The position numbers and the translations under genes were made by a program. This document shows, in pieces, positions 49,954 through 58,051 of a DNA stretch of 64,000 nucleotides (position 1 is the first letter of the stretch; each line of letters begins with the position of its first letter). The notes below the pieces were generated by a model. The model was not told the DNA's origin and did not search any database. It was given only the letters and a program-made list of their open reading frames with translations. Source of the DNA: VRUE01 sp963720805 (GTDB lineage: Bacteria > Actinomycetota > Thermoleophilia > Solirubrobacterales > 70-9); the NCBI GenBank assembly GCA_963720805.1, contig CAVRGT010000008.1, positions 73,830 through 137,829 on the forward strand, written 5' to 3'.

Positions 49954-50964
49954 TCAGTGGACCAGCTCCGCAACCGGCCGTGACCGAAGCCCTCCAAGCG
50001 CTTCCGTGACCACGGCCTCCCCCGCCCTGGCGCCCTCTTCCAGCAACGCGCGATCCTGCGCGAGCAGGCCGATCGTCTGCGTCTCCGATGGCAGTTGCAG
50101 GGCCAACGCCGTGGGGCCGCCAATCCTTGCCGCCTGCAGATCTTCAAGCTGGCCCAGCTCGTGCCGATAACGCGGCGCCCGCAGTAAGCAGGCGTCGCCC
50201 AGCCCGTCTTGGACTCGGTTCATCAGAGGGAATGCAAGCCGCCGCTGCAGGCGGCTGGGCTCTGGTCGGAGCTGGCCCCGGGGCCTGGTCAGCAGGACCA
50301 GCATGTGGGTCGCGTCGAGCCGGCGCGCCGACTCGACCGGTATCCCCTCGGTCAACGATCCGTCGATGTACTCGACGCCGCGCAGCGATGCGCTCTTCCC
50401 CGCGATCAGTGGAATAAAAGCAGAGGCACGCAGGGCGGCGTGGAACTCGGCGTCGCTGCGGAAATCTCCCAGCAGCGTGCGCTCGTAGTCCGGCAGGCGG
50501 GTCGCGACCGCGTAGAACTCGATCCCCGACTGCTGCACACCGCGGTACTCAAGCGGGTTGCTCTCGGCGATCAACTCGTCGAAGAGGTAGTCAAAGGCGA
50601 GGATCGGCGACCGCTTAAGCAGGCGATGGTAGGCCAACCACTGTCGCCCGATGAGGTCCTCGAAGTACATCCTCGTGCCCATCTCCGCTCCTCCAGCAAG
50701 GAAGTAGGCGCCGGCGAATGCCCCTGCCGAGCTGCCGATTACGAAGTCGAATACGTTCCGCAAGCCGAGCTTTTCGAGCCCGGTCACCATGCCGCCGGCA
50801 ACAACGCCGCGCATGCCGCCGCCCTCGATCACCAGCGCGAGCCTGGCGTCGTCGCTCCTCTCTCCCGGCCGCGAGCATTGCTCGTGGCGCCTCCCGATCA
50901 ACTCGAAGACCGGGTGGTCGCCGGCGTCATTCCACGTCTGCTCGGAGAGATCCAAGGTGCTCAT
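49954..50964 (-). CDS. Patatin-like phospholipase
   Basis: 336 residues from ATG 50964. The patatin fold motifs are complete: oxyanion loop ALVIEGGGMRGVVAGGMVTG, nucleophile elbow FDFVIGSSAGAFAGAYFLAG (GxSxG), and the catalytic Asp in GVEYIDGSLTEGIPVESARR (DGS, where many homologues have DGG). Between them lies SAFIPLIAGKSASLRGVEY. The family hydrolyses acyl chains from phospholipids or other lipids. No signal peptide is seen, so it should act on the inner membrane face or on cytoplasmic lipid. The kinase gene downstream on the same strand suggests regulation by phosphorylation; that link is inference. The 268-base gap upstream (50965-51232) holds an AT-richer promoter-like stretch near 51015 and a short unexplained frame. 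Confidence 0.88.
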   Translation of the reverse strand: MSTLDLSEQTWNDAGDHPVFELIGRRHEQCSRPGERSDDARLALVIEGGGMRGVVAGGMVTGLEKLGLRNVFDFVIGSSAGAFAGAYFLAGGAEMGTRMYFEDLIGRQWLAYHRLLKRSPILAFDYLFDELIAESNPLEYRGVQQSGIEFYAVATRLPDYERTLLGDFRSDAEFHAALRASAFIPLIAGKSASLRGVEYIDGSLTEGIPVESARRLDATHMLVLLTRPRGQLRPEPSRLQRRLAFPLMNRVQDGLGDACLLRAPRYRHELGQLEDLQAARIGGPTALALQLPSETQTIGLLAQDRALLEEGARAGEAVVTEALGGLRSRPVAELVH

Positions 50965-51232
50965 ATCTGACTGGGAAACGAACGCCGCACGCAGCGCCGC
51001 GACTCGCGGAGCAGTATACGTATTACGAGTACCCAAACAGGTTCCAACCCGTTCTGAACGCTTCGTCCCGGTAGATAACGAAAACGAGGTTAGAGGCTCT
51101 GAAGCATCGTCGAACCGGTGCCGGCGCGCCCAGGCAGGATCTCGCGGCCGTAGACCTCGATCGCGAGGCGCAGTTGTAGGCGGTCTCGCACATCTACTTG
51201 GATCAGCGACCCGCGACGCCCAGGCGGGCCGG

Positions 51233-52048
51233 TCAGCCGCGGCGGCGGCGGAACGGTTCTTTGAGGTCGGCGGCTGCGAAACCGTCCGTATCGGGTACGC
51301 CGCTGGCATAGCGGTAAAGGGCGACCGAGAAGACCTGTTGGGCCGCAAGGGAAAGGGCGGAGACCAAGAGGATCGCCCCGACCGCGACTGCGATCAGCGC
51401 GGCACTGAGCGTCGCGTCCTGGTTTCTCAGGCCGAAACCAATCCCGAAGAGGATCCCCACCGGGATCAGGGCAAAGAGGGTCCAAGCGCCGATGCCGGCC
51501 AAGCCGGTAATTCCCTCCCCCCACTTGCTTTTGATCAGGTGAACTGACTCCTTGGCGGTTTGGAGAGGACCAGGGCCCTCGAGCGCCAACACCGGCACGG
51601 CGAAGATCGTCGCCAGGCTCCAAGCGGCTCCGAGCAGCCACGACGCGAGGCGCCCGGCGCCAGGAATACGCGAGGCGATCTGCTCCAGAACGAGCCCCAC
51701 GCCGGCCGCCAGCAGCGACCACTGCGCGATCCGCCCCAGCCGCTTCCAGGAGATGCCGAGCGCTTCGCGGACACCGATCGGTTGGCCGTCGAAGCCGGCT
51801 GCCGCGGCGCCGGCCAGGGCGACGTTGAAGAAGACGCTGAGGAAAGTCATCGGATAGATCCCGATAATCGCCGCCAGTGCCAAGTCGCCCCGCAAATGAG
51901 TCGGTGAGCTCAAATAGCCGGAGAAGTAGAGGAGCGCGGCGGCTCCCGCCAGCCCGCATCCGGCGCCCATCAGGGCGATTGAGATCATCGTCGGGTCCCT
52001 CCGGATCAGCATCCACGCGGCCTTGGTCAGCCGCCAGCCCCGGTCCAT
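51233..52048 (-). CDS. DUF6159-like multi-span membrane protein
   Basis: 271 residues from ATG 52048, chosen because GAGGGGAGG lies just upstream; a longer frame exists. The protein opens DRGWRLTKAAWMLIRRDPTM, the usual start of DUF6159-type membrane proteins. About six helices follow (LMGAGCGLAGAAALLYFSGY, LAAIIGIYPMTFLSVFFNVA, GAAWSLATIFAVPVLALEGP, AGIGAWTLFALIPVGILFGI, AALIAVAVGAILLVSALSLA). Typical conserved bits are EALGISWKRLGRIAQWSLLA, ESVHLIKSKWGEGITGLAGI and QVFSVALYRYASGVPDTDGF. Function is not established in the family. The gene diverges from the SecD-like gene. Confidence 0.75.
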   Translation of the reverse strand: MDRGWRLTKAAWMLIRRDPTMISIALMGAGCGLAGAAALLYFSGYLSSPTHLRGDLALAAIIGIYPMTFLSVFFNVALAGAAAAGFDGQPIGVREALGISWKRLGRIAQWSLLAAGVGLVLEQIASRIPGAGRLASWLLGAAWSLATIFAVPVLALEGPGPLQTAKESVHLIKSKWGEGITGLAGIGAWTLFALIPVGILFGIGFGLRNQDATLSAALIAVAVGAILLVSALSLAAQQVFSVALYRYASGVPDTDGFAAADLKEPFRRRRG

Positions 52049-52148
52049 CCTCCCCTCGGTGGGGGTACCGCCGCCTTGACTCTGTCCCGCCTCCACGTCC
52101 ACAGCAAACGGCAGGTTAGCGCGATTAGTAGGAGGTAATCTCCGAATC

Positions 52149-53360
52149 ATGCGGCGAGCCGTCCGATCAATCTTGCTTCTCGTGCTGGTCGCCGGCATGG
52201 CAGCGCTGCTGAGCGATCACGGTGCCGCCAAGGGAAGCGATAACACCACTTGTGCCACCGCCCCGACGGATCCCTCGCTCGAAATCGTCTACCACCTGGG
52301 GGCCGGAACGAAGAAAGTCACGCCCACTACACGCCGTGCGGCCATGGCAATCGTCTGCAGGCGCCTGCAGACGATCTTTAATACCGATGGATTGGTTCAA
52401 GTGCTCAATGACGGGCGAATCCGCGTGATTCTTCCGCGGGTCGGAAACGCAAGGAACATGCAGCGCGTCGCCAAACAGATCGCCGAGCCGGGGCAACTCT
52501 ATTTCTACGATTGGGAGCCGAACCTGATCGGACCCGAGCGGAAAGTTGGCGGTCACCCTGGCAAAGAACCGCCAGTCGTTGCCCTGCGCAGAGCGAACCG
52601 TGAATGGCGCGCCGCAGGGCGCGACGCAGCTCAGCCGGCAAACACACGGCTGATCTTCGCCGGCGCCTTCCCGAGCGCATACGGCGCGATCAAGCTGGCC
52701 TCTGAGCAGGAGCCGCGTAGGCACTGTGCCGGGTGCTCGGCATCTACCCCTCGCTTCTACGTGTTCGACCGCTCTCCCAGGCACAGGTTGGTGGCGGGGC
52801 CTTTCTCCGACCGGGCCGAACTTCGAGGCGCCGCAAGCCAAAGTCAGCGCCACAACGACATCGTGCTCAAGGTCCCAGTGGGCACGGCGATCGTCACCGA
52901 ACCGCCAGTCGGCCGCTCCGGAGAAGTCCTCATGAGAGCTGAACCCGGCCGGTTCGCGCTCAAGGACAGGCCAGCACTCAACGGCTTTGACATCGTCCGT
53001 CCCAACCAGGAAGTCGATGAAATTGGCTCACCGAACGTCACCTTCGGCTTTACGGGCAAGGGACGGGCCGCTTTTGAGCGGCTGACTCGCAAGATCGCAA
53101 AACGTGGTCGGGCGGCTGCAACCGGGCCGGTCAGCGGATACAACGCCGAAGCCCTCTCCGGTCACCTCGCCACCATCTTCGACGGCGAAGTAAAGACCCG
53201 GCCGATCGTCAATTTCCTCGACTTCCCCGATGGGATCGATGGCCGGACCGGTGCTCAGATTTCGGGCGGCTTCCCCAACATCAAGGCAGCCCAAGACTTT
53301 GTGGCGATCCTGAAGATCGGTGCCCTGCCGATCAATCTGGCCTTGAGCTCAAGCCGGTAG
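52149..53360 (+). CDS. Secreted SecD-like P1-domain protein without channel helices
   Basis: 403 residues. An N-terminal hydrophobic signal (SILLLVLVAGMAALLSDHGA) indicates export. The rest mirrors the large periplasmic P1 region of SecD: VTPTTRRAAMAIVCRRLQTI, DGLVQVLNDGRIRVILPRVG, RNMQRVAKQIAEPGQLYFYD at the N-terminal half. The C-terminal half contains NVTFGFTGKGRAAFERLTRK, LATIFDGEVKTRPIVNFLDF, GAQISGGFPNIKAAQDFVAI and LKIGALPINL. SecD would continue with six membrane helices after the GALP motif, but this protein ends there. A Cys pair (RRHCAGCSA) lies in the insert. It may assist folding or release of exported proteins, or be a diverged paralogue. A 26-base perfect palindrome is embedded at 52350. 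Confidence 0.75.
   Translation: MRRAVRSILLLVLVAGMAALLSDHGAAKGSDNTTCATAPTDPSLEIVYHLGAGTKKVTPTTRRAAMAIVCRRLQTIFNTDGLVQVLNDGRIRVILPRVGNARNMQRVAKQIAEPGQLYFYDWEPNLIGPERKVGGHPGKEPPVVALRRANREWRAAGRDAAQPANTRLIFAGAFPSAYGAIKLASEQEPRRHCAGCSASTPRFYVFDRSPRHRLVAGPFSDRAELRGAASQSQRHNDIVLKVPVGTAIVTEPPVGRSGEVLMRAEPGRFALKDRPALNGFDIVRPNQEVDEIGSPNVTFGFTGKGRAAFERLTRKIAKRGRAAATGPVSGYNAEALSGHLATIFDGEVKTRPIVNFLDFPDGIDGRTGAQISGGFPNIKAAQDFVAILKIGALPINLALSSSR
52350..52375. other. Perfect 26-base palindrome inside the SecD-like gene
   Basis: Arms of 13 bases, left half ATCGTCTGCAGGC (52350-52362), with no loop. It lies within the codons for AIVCRRLQTIF. Its purpose is unclear; it could form a cruciform or mRNA hairpin near the 5' part of the gene. 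Confidence 0.8.
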
Positions 53361-54315
53361 AACTGGCATCGTGATCTTCCTCACCCAGTGGTGAGCCAAG
53401 AGGATGTCTGGCCACCAGCTCAATTCGGTTGCCCCAAGGGTCGCTGGCGTAGAAGCGACGCATACTCGGAATCGCGTCGTCCCATTGCAAGGTGCTTCCG
53501 GCCGCGGTCAGTCGCGCGGCGATCAGGTCCAGGTCCGGCCGGCGAACGCGTAGCGCGGGGTGTGCCTTCAGCGCAGGCGCGAAGTCGTCGCTCACTCCGA
53601 CGTGAAGCTGCTGGGCACCGCAGGCAAACCAGACGCCGCCGCGGCCCCGGAGAGCTTCGGGCTTCTCGAGCTCGGGGAGACCGAGCTGGTCTCCGTAGAA
53701 CCCGCGGGCGTCTTTCTCACAGCCGACCGGCGCAGCGACCTGCACATGGTCCAGCCCGATGACCTGCGCCGGGGACGCCGATCGATCCGCCGCCAGCCTC
53801 GAGTAGACCGCGAGGTCGAGAAAGCTACCGTCGATGAACTGGGCACCACGCAGCGTCCCCTCCTCACGGAAGCCCAACCGTTCGGGAATGGCGCGACTGC
53901 GTTGGTTCTCGGTGACGACGTGAATCTCGACCCGGTTGAGCTGCCAAACCGCCAGCGCGTGGTCGGTGAGCATCCGCACGGCTGCGGTCATGATCCCTCT
54001 GCCCTGGTGCGCCTGGTCCAGCCAGTAGCCGATGCGAGTCGAGCGGTTGTCCCAATCGACGGCGGGATAGCCGGCCATGCCGACGATGCGGCCGTTGAGG
54101 ACGATCGCTGTCTGGAAGCCGCCGTTCTCGCTCGCCTGCAAGCGAGCCTCGCGGATGAACTCAAGAGAATCGTCGAACCCCTGGCCCGAGGCCCACGGCA
54201 GCCAGCGCGCGAGCTGGGCTCGGTTGGCCTCGATCAGAGCGTGAAGCTCCCCTGCCTCTGCCTCCTCGAGCAACCGCAGGCAGGAGTCATCGGCGATCTG
54301 CAACTGGCCTTCCAT
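53332..54315 (-). CDS. GNAT acetyltransferase fused to a VOC/glyoxalase domain
   Basis: About 327 residues from ATG 54315. Residues 1-185 are a RimL-type GNAT: ARWLPWASGQGFDDSLEFIR, AIVLNGRIVGMAGYPAVDWD, ARIGYWLDQAHQGRGIMTAA-like segment (RIGYWLDQAHQGRGIMTAAV, the acetyl-CoA loop), and RVEIHVVTENQRSRAIPERL with GFREEGTLRGAQFIDGSFLD. Residues about 200-310 form a VOC domain (VIGLDHVQVAAPVGCEKDAR, GFYGDQLGLPELEKPEALRG, AIPSMRRFYASDPWGNRIEL with the late metal Glu). The combination suggests acetylation plus a metal-dependent or binding role in resistance or metabolism; unknown. It overlaps the SecD-like gene tail to tail by 29 bases. Confidence 0.85.
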   Translation of the reverse strand: MEGQLQIADDSCLRLLEEAEAGELHALIEANRAQLARWLPWASGQGFDDSLEFIREARLQASENGGFQTAIVLNGRIVGMAGYPAVDWDNRSTRIGYWLDQAHQGRGIMTAAVRMLTDHALAVWQLNRVEIHVVTENQRSRAIPERLGFREEGTLRGAQFIDGSFLDLAVYSRLAADRSASPAQVIGLDHVQVAAPVGCEKDARGFYGDQLGLPELEKPEALRGRGGVWFACGAQQLHVGVSDDFAPALKAHPALRVRRPDLDLIAARLTAAGSTLQWDDAIPSMRRFYASDPWGNRIELVARHPLGSPLGEEDHDASSTGLSSRPD

Positions 54316-54600
54316 CGGTGCCGGAACCGTACCTACGTGGCAACCACAGATCGCGATGGCGGCTCGCCGTGAGGTGGCATTCGAATTGGAGCTGCGTTCC
54401 CGCACGAAAAGGGGCGCTCCTGCCAGTGAGGGTCATCCCGGCGCGCTCGTAGAGCCTGCGGGCGGGCCTGTTGTCGTTGGCGGTCCAGACGGCGACACGC
54501 TGATACCCGTGCGAACCGGCGACGTCGAGGAGATGAAGGACCAGGGGGAAACCGACTCCCGAGCGCTGTGCGGCGGGGCGATCCTCGCCATGTAAGACCC
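54287..54600 (-). pseudogene. C-terminal fragment of a second GNAT acetyltransferase
   Basis: Encodes GVGFPLVLHLLDVAGSHGYQ, RVAVWTANDNRPARRLYERA and GMTLTGRSAPFRAGTQLQFE, the second half of a GNAT fold. Just upstream SYMARIAPPH lies in another frame, and beyond that the sequence belongs to the neighbouring surface-protein gene, so the N-terminal half is missing. Its 3' end runs into the start of the GNAT-VOC gene. It is a truncated relic, or the result of deletion between two acetyltransferase genes. Confidence 0.6.
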
Positions 54601-54615
54601 GCCTGAGGCCTCCGC

Positions 54616-55350
54616 TCAGGATTCGGCGCGGAAGGTGACCCCGTCGAAGCCGACCGTGGTGGCGTTGGGGCCAGAGAGCGCGCCCGAGTTGGATGGTTCG
54701 GACGGCTTTGTCCCGTTGATGTCGAGCTCGCCCACCAAGCCGCTGCTGCATTCGCAGGAAACGACCTGAATCAGCACCTTGTTCGTGGCGGGTCGAAATC
54801 CCGGCGGCAGAGCAAAGATGAGACCGCTGGCGGAGGTCGCCCTTGTGGCCCGGCCCTTGAGGTGGACGATGCCTTCGTGGTCCTTGAAGAAGGCGACCGG
54901 TTCCAGCAGCGATTCCGGTTCGAAGTCTTGCCATCCGTTCTGGAACTGCGGCTCGCCCGGTGCGCCGACCAGGTGCCAGGCTTCCGCCGGCGGCAGCGAG
55001 TCGGCCAGCTTGGCTCGCTCAGCGCTGGGGACGGTGCCGAGGGTCGAAGCGTTCACCTGCGTGCCGGTCAGCGAGCCATCGGCGATCTGCGCCCCAGTGA
55101 TCGCGCGACCCTGAATCTTGGCGGCGGAGATGGAGCCGTCTTGGATCTTCGTCGCGCCGACGGCGCTTTCCTGAATCTTGGAGGCGCCTATTGCGCCGTT
55201 CTTGATCTTGAGGGCTGTCACCGCGTTCTTCTTCAACTGCTTGGTCCCGACGCTGTTCTTGGGCAGCCCCGCGGCCACGGCAAGGCCGCCGAGAGCGATG
55301 AACAGGGCGAGACATGAGATCACGTTGGCGAAGGTCACTTTGGGACGCAT
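54616..55350 (-). CDS. Exported repeat-containing surface protein, Thermoleophilia type
   Basis: 244 residues. A short hydrophobic N-terminus (VISCLALFIALGGLAVAAGL) follows MRPKVTFAN. A region of imperfect 10-12 residue repeats comes next (KNSVGTKQLKKNAVTALKIK, NGAIGASKIQESAVGATKIQ, DGSISAAKIQGRAITGAQIA), which likely forms a beta-solenoid or stalk. The C-terminal domain has PPAEAWHLVGAPGEPQFQNG and GLIFALPPGFRPATNKVLIQ, similar to phage tail-fibre or collar domains. Proteins with this repeat are very common in Solirubrobacterales, which is the best taxonomic hint in the window. The role is probably adhesion or surface coating. It starts at ATG 55350. Confidence 0.85.
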   Translation of the reverse strand: MRPKVTFANVISCLALFIALGGLAVAAGLPKNSVGTKQLKKNAVTALKIKNGAIGASKIQESAVGATKIQDGSISAAKIQGRAITGAQIADGSLTGTQVNASTLGTVPSAERAKLADSLPPAEAWHLVGAPGEPQFQNGWQDFEPESLLEPVAFFKDHEGIVHLKGRATRATSASGLIFALPPGFRPATNKVLIQVVSCECSSGLVGELDINGTKPSEPSNSGALSGPNATTVGFDGVTFRAES

Positions 55351-55436
55351 GGCCGGGAGGTTCTACGAGTGGCCCGACACACCTTCCGGTCACGCCAAGG
55401 CGCGACGCTTGCCGTCGACAGTGCGACTTCTATGAG

Positions 55437-55509
55437 GGTGGCTGACCGGATTCGAACCGGCGACCGCCTGGACCACAACCAGGAGCTCTACCAACTGAGC
55501 TACAGCCAC
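55437..55509 (-). tRNA. tRNA-His (anticodon GTG)
   Basis: A full cloverleaf on the minus strand: acceptor GTGGCTG/CAGCCAC, D arm GCTCAGTTGGTAGAGC, anticodon stem CCTGG/CCAGG with loop TTGTGGT (anticodon GTG), and T arm GCCGGTTCGAATCCGGT. The base before the 5' end (55510) reads G and the discriminator is C, giving the extra G-1:C73 pair typical of tRNA-His. CCA is not encoded. Confidence 0.95.
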
Positions 55510-55553
55510 CACGTGGCTTTCAATCTAGCGGGCCGGCGGGGGAGGCGGAGGGT

Positions 55554-56279
55554 TTAGCCGGGCCGGTGGGACTCGACCAGGGAGGCAAAGGCTTCCAGGC
55601 CGGGGGTCGTGCGGGCGAGCAGGTCCGTTTCGGCGGCTTCGGCTCGGGCCGGAAGGGCGGCGGCTCCGTCGTCTCCCAGGGCAGCGCAGGCGTCGTGGAC
55701 CATCTCGGGGACGGCCAGCCAGGCCTCCAAGAGGGCGAAGTCGGACTCGGGGTGGAAGAGCACGCCCCAGGCGTTGCCGCGGCGGAAGGCCTGGATCTCG
55801 GTGCGCTCGGAGCGAGCCAGGTGCTCTGCCTCCTCAGGCAAGTCGAATACGTCGCCGTGCCAGTGCAGGACGGTCGTGCTCGGAGCCAGAGCGCCGAGGA
55901 TCGGGTCGTCTGGGTCGAGGATTTCGACCGGGGCGTAGCCCAGCTCCAGTCCCTCCCCCGCTCGCACCTCTGCGCCGAGCGCCCTGGCCAATAGCTGGGC
56001 GCCGAGGCAGATGCCGAGCACCGGCAGGTCCCGCCGCACCGCCTCGGCCAGCCACTCGCGCTCGCTCGCCAGCTCGGGATGAACGTCGACTTCATCGACG
56101 TTCATCGGGCCGCCCATCACGACCGCGCCGGCGACCTGGTCGTGGTCGGGCAGCGGCTGACCGGCCAGCGGTTTGACCGTGTGCACATCGAGTCCGCCGC
56201 AGGCGTCGAGGATCCGGTGCGGGCCCTCCCAGGGCACGTGCTGGATCGCCAGCAGGATCGGTCGCTCGTCCGCACTCAT
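55554..56279 (-). CDS. Class I glutamine amidotransferase
   Basis: 241 residues from ATG 56279. GuaA/HisH-type glutaminase fold: VAGAVVMGGPMNVDEVDVHP, nucleophile Cys in LPVLGICLGAQLLARALGAE, TTVLHWHGDVFDLPEEAEHL, and the His-Glu pair in AWGVLFHPESDFALLEAWLA. All three catalytic residues are present. There is no synthase partner nearby, so it is probably one of the stand-alone GMP-synthase-like amidotransferases whose acceptor is unknown. It lies between tRNA-His and a divergent secreted protein gene. Confidence 0.9.
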   Translation of the reverse strand: MSADERPILLAIQHVPWEGPHRILDACGGLDVHTVKPLAGQPLPDHDQVAGAVVMGGPMNVDEVDVHPELASEREWLAEAVRRDLPVLGICLGAQLLARALGAEVRAGEGLELGYAPVEILDPDDPILGALAPSTTVLHWHGDVFDLPEEAEHLARSERTEIQAFRRGNAWGVLFHPESDFALLEAWLAVPEMVHDACAALGDDGAAALPARAEAAETDLLARTTPGLEAFASLVESHRPG

Positions 56280-56314
56280 CGGCGCCCCAGGCTAACCGCG
56301 CTACCGTTCGGGCG

Positions 56315-57445
56315 ATGCCGCAGCGATTCGGGATCTCCTTCTTCCGGCCCGAGGTTCGGTCGATTGCCGCGACGGGCATGCAGGTTCGCGGTGCGATGGC
56401 GATCGGGGCGCGCGCGCGAGCAGAATTGACCACACCAGAGTGTGGAAAATTCCGGTCACGGGGGCTCGCGTACACGGCGGCGCTTCTCGCGCTGGCGATC
56501 GCCGCGGCGATTAGCGCCACCTCGGCTGCCGCCGTCGGTCCATACCCGGACCTCGGCAGCTGCCCCGTCTTCCCCGCTCCGCCGTCCGGCACCGCCGCCA
56601 ACGCGCCCTCCCTCCCCAGCGAGGCCGCCTGGAACCAGGACATCTCCAAGGCCCCGGTCGCCCCCAACTCGGCCGCCACGATCGCCTACACCGACTCCCA
56701 CGGCGGCAATCTCCTCCACCCCGACTTCGGCTCACCGCGCACCTACGGCTTCCCCTACGCCGTCGTAGGCGCCAGCCGGCGCAAGCTGCCGATCCGCTAC
56801 ACCGCCTACGGCGAGGAGAGTGACCCGGGGCCGTTCCCGATCCCCAGGGGCGCGCCGGTCGAGGGCGGCAACGGCAGTGACGGCGACCGCCACGTGCTCG
56901 TCGTCGACCGCTCCTCCTGCACGCTGTATGAGCTCTACCGCGCCTTCCTCAAGGGCGGCGGGGCGCACTGGAACGCCGACTCGGGTAGCCGCTGGGACCT
57001 GCGCTCGAGCGCCCGCCGCCGCGACTCCTGGACCTCGGCCGACGCCGCCGGGCTGCCGATCTTCCCCGGCCTCGTTCGCTACGACGAAGTCGCGGCCGGT
57101 CGGCTCGAACACGCGATCCGGGTCACCTTCGACAGCACCCGCAACGCCTGGGTCCACCCCGCCTCGCACTGTGCCGGTGACACTTCCAACCCCAACGCTC
57201 CGTCAATGGGGACCCGCCTCCGGCTCAAGCCCGGCTACGGCCTCGGCGGCTTCAGCGGCGGCGCCAGGGTGATCGCCGAAGCGATGAAGCGCTACGGGTT
57301 GATCGTCGCCGACAACGGCTCCAACTGGTACTTCAGCGGCAGCAGCGACCGCCGCTGGGACGACGAGAACCTCAACCAGCTCAAGCGCATCCCCGGCAGC
57401 GCCTTCCAGGTGATCAAGAGCGCCGCTCGCCCCCACTCCTGCTGA
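56315..57445 (+). CDS. Secreted protein of unknown function
   Basis: Up to 376 residues; the true start may be ATG 56390 or 56396, since the export signal (GLAYTAALLALAIAAAISAT) begins near residue 50. The mature part shows LGSCPVFPAPPSGTAANAPS, AAWNQDISKAPVAPNSAATI, HPDFGSPRTYGFPYAVVGAS, EESDPGPFPIPRGAPVEGGN, GDRHVLVVDRSSCTLYELYR, WTSADAAGLPIFPGLVRYDE and RYGLIVADNGSNWYFSGSSD. These blocks define a secreted family found in many soil actinobacteria and other soil bacteria, for which I know no function. The invariant Asp/His residues could form a hydrolytic site. It is convergent with the USP-like gene (32-base overlap). Confidence 0.7.
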   Translation: MPQRFGISFFRPEVRSIAATGMQVRGAMAIGARARAELTTPECGKFRSRGLAYTAALLALAIAAAISATSAAAVGPYPDLGSCPVFPAPPSGTAANAPSLPSEAAWNQDISKAPVAPNSAATIAYTDSHGGNLLHPDFGSPRTYGFPYAVVGASRRKLPIRYTAYGEESDPGPFPIPRGAPVEGGNGSDGDRHVLVVDRSSCTLYELYRAFLKGGGAHWNADSGSRWDLRSSARRRDSWTSADAAGLPIFPGLVRYDEVAAGRLEHAIRVTFDSTRNAWVHPASHCAGDTSNPNAPSMGTRLRLKPGYGLGGFSGGARVIAEAMKRYGLIVADNGSNWYFSGSSDRRWDDENLNQLKRIPGSAFQVIKSAARPHSC

Positions 57446-58031
57446 GCTCGACGTGGTGGAACTCGGCGCGCAGGCGTGAGCGCAGCTCGCCGGCCGCCTC
57501 CTCCGCATTGTCCCCCTCGCCGCTGACCAGCACCACCTCGGTCGCCGGGTAGCTCTGCAGCTGGTCCTCGACCGCCTGCACGATGTCCTCGTCGCCGACC
57601 CGCGCCTCGGCCGCCACGCCCGCCTTGGCCAGCGCCGCCACGGTAATCACCAGGCGCTGCTGGGCGCGGTGGCGGGCGTCCTCCACGTCGGAGGCCCAGC
57701 GGTCGAGGAAGCCGATCCGCGCCGGCACCAGCACCCGCACTTCGTCCTCCTCGCCGTCGTCCGCACGAATCCCGGCGACGCGAGTGATCCGCGCAACGTC
57801 GGCCGGATCTTCCACCCCACCGGCGGCGACGATCAGCACGTGGTGCTTGGCGTCCCGGCGATCTGCCGAGGCGATCGGCCCTTCCGGACGCTGGCGGATC
57901 GCAATCACCACCAGCCCGAGCCCCGCCAACGCACCGATCGCGACCCCCACACCCGGACCACCGAGCATGAAGGCCGCGACCGTTGGCACCACAACCCCGG
58001 CAACTATGAGAGGAAGCTTCCAGGGGTCCAT
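57414..58031 (-). CDS. Membrane-anchored universal-stress-like protein
   Basis: 205 residues from ATG 58031. Two hydrophobic helices occupy residues 5-45 (LPLIVAGVVVPTVAAFMLGG and VAIGALAGLGLVVIAIRQRP). The cytoplasmic part resembles a UspA fold: KHHVLIVAAGGVEDPADVAR, EDEVRVLVPARIGFLDRWAS, AQQRLVITVAALAKAGVAAE with ARVGDEDIVQAVEDQLQSYP, and ATEVVLVSGEGDNAEEAAGE. The ATP-binding GxxG loop of UspA is not obvious. A stress or nucleotide-sensing role is possible but unproven. A 46-residue membrane protein is encoded 20 bases upstream on the same strand. Confidence 0.65.
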   Translation of the reverse strand: MDPWKLPLIVAGVVVPTVAAFMLGGPGVGVAIGALAGLGLVVIAIRQRPEGPIASADRRDAKHHVLIVAAGGVEDPADVARITRVAGIRADDGEEDEVRVLVPARIGFLDRWASDVEDARHRAQQRLVITVAALAKAGVAAEARVGDEDIVQAVEDQLQSYPATEVVLVSGEGDNAEEAAGELRSRLRAEFHHVELSRSGGERRS

Positions 58032-58051
58032 CGAGCAAGCTTTACATCAGG

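Noticed and set aside
51090..51232. Short minus-strand frame reading DVRDRLQLRLAIEVYGREIL
   Set aside because: It looks faintly protein-like but has no clear start, no homology I recognise, and follows the DUF6159 stop; not listed as a gene.
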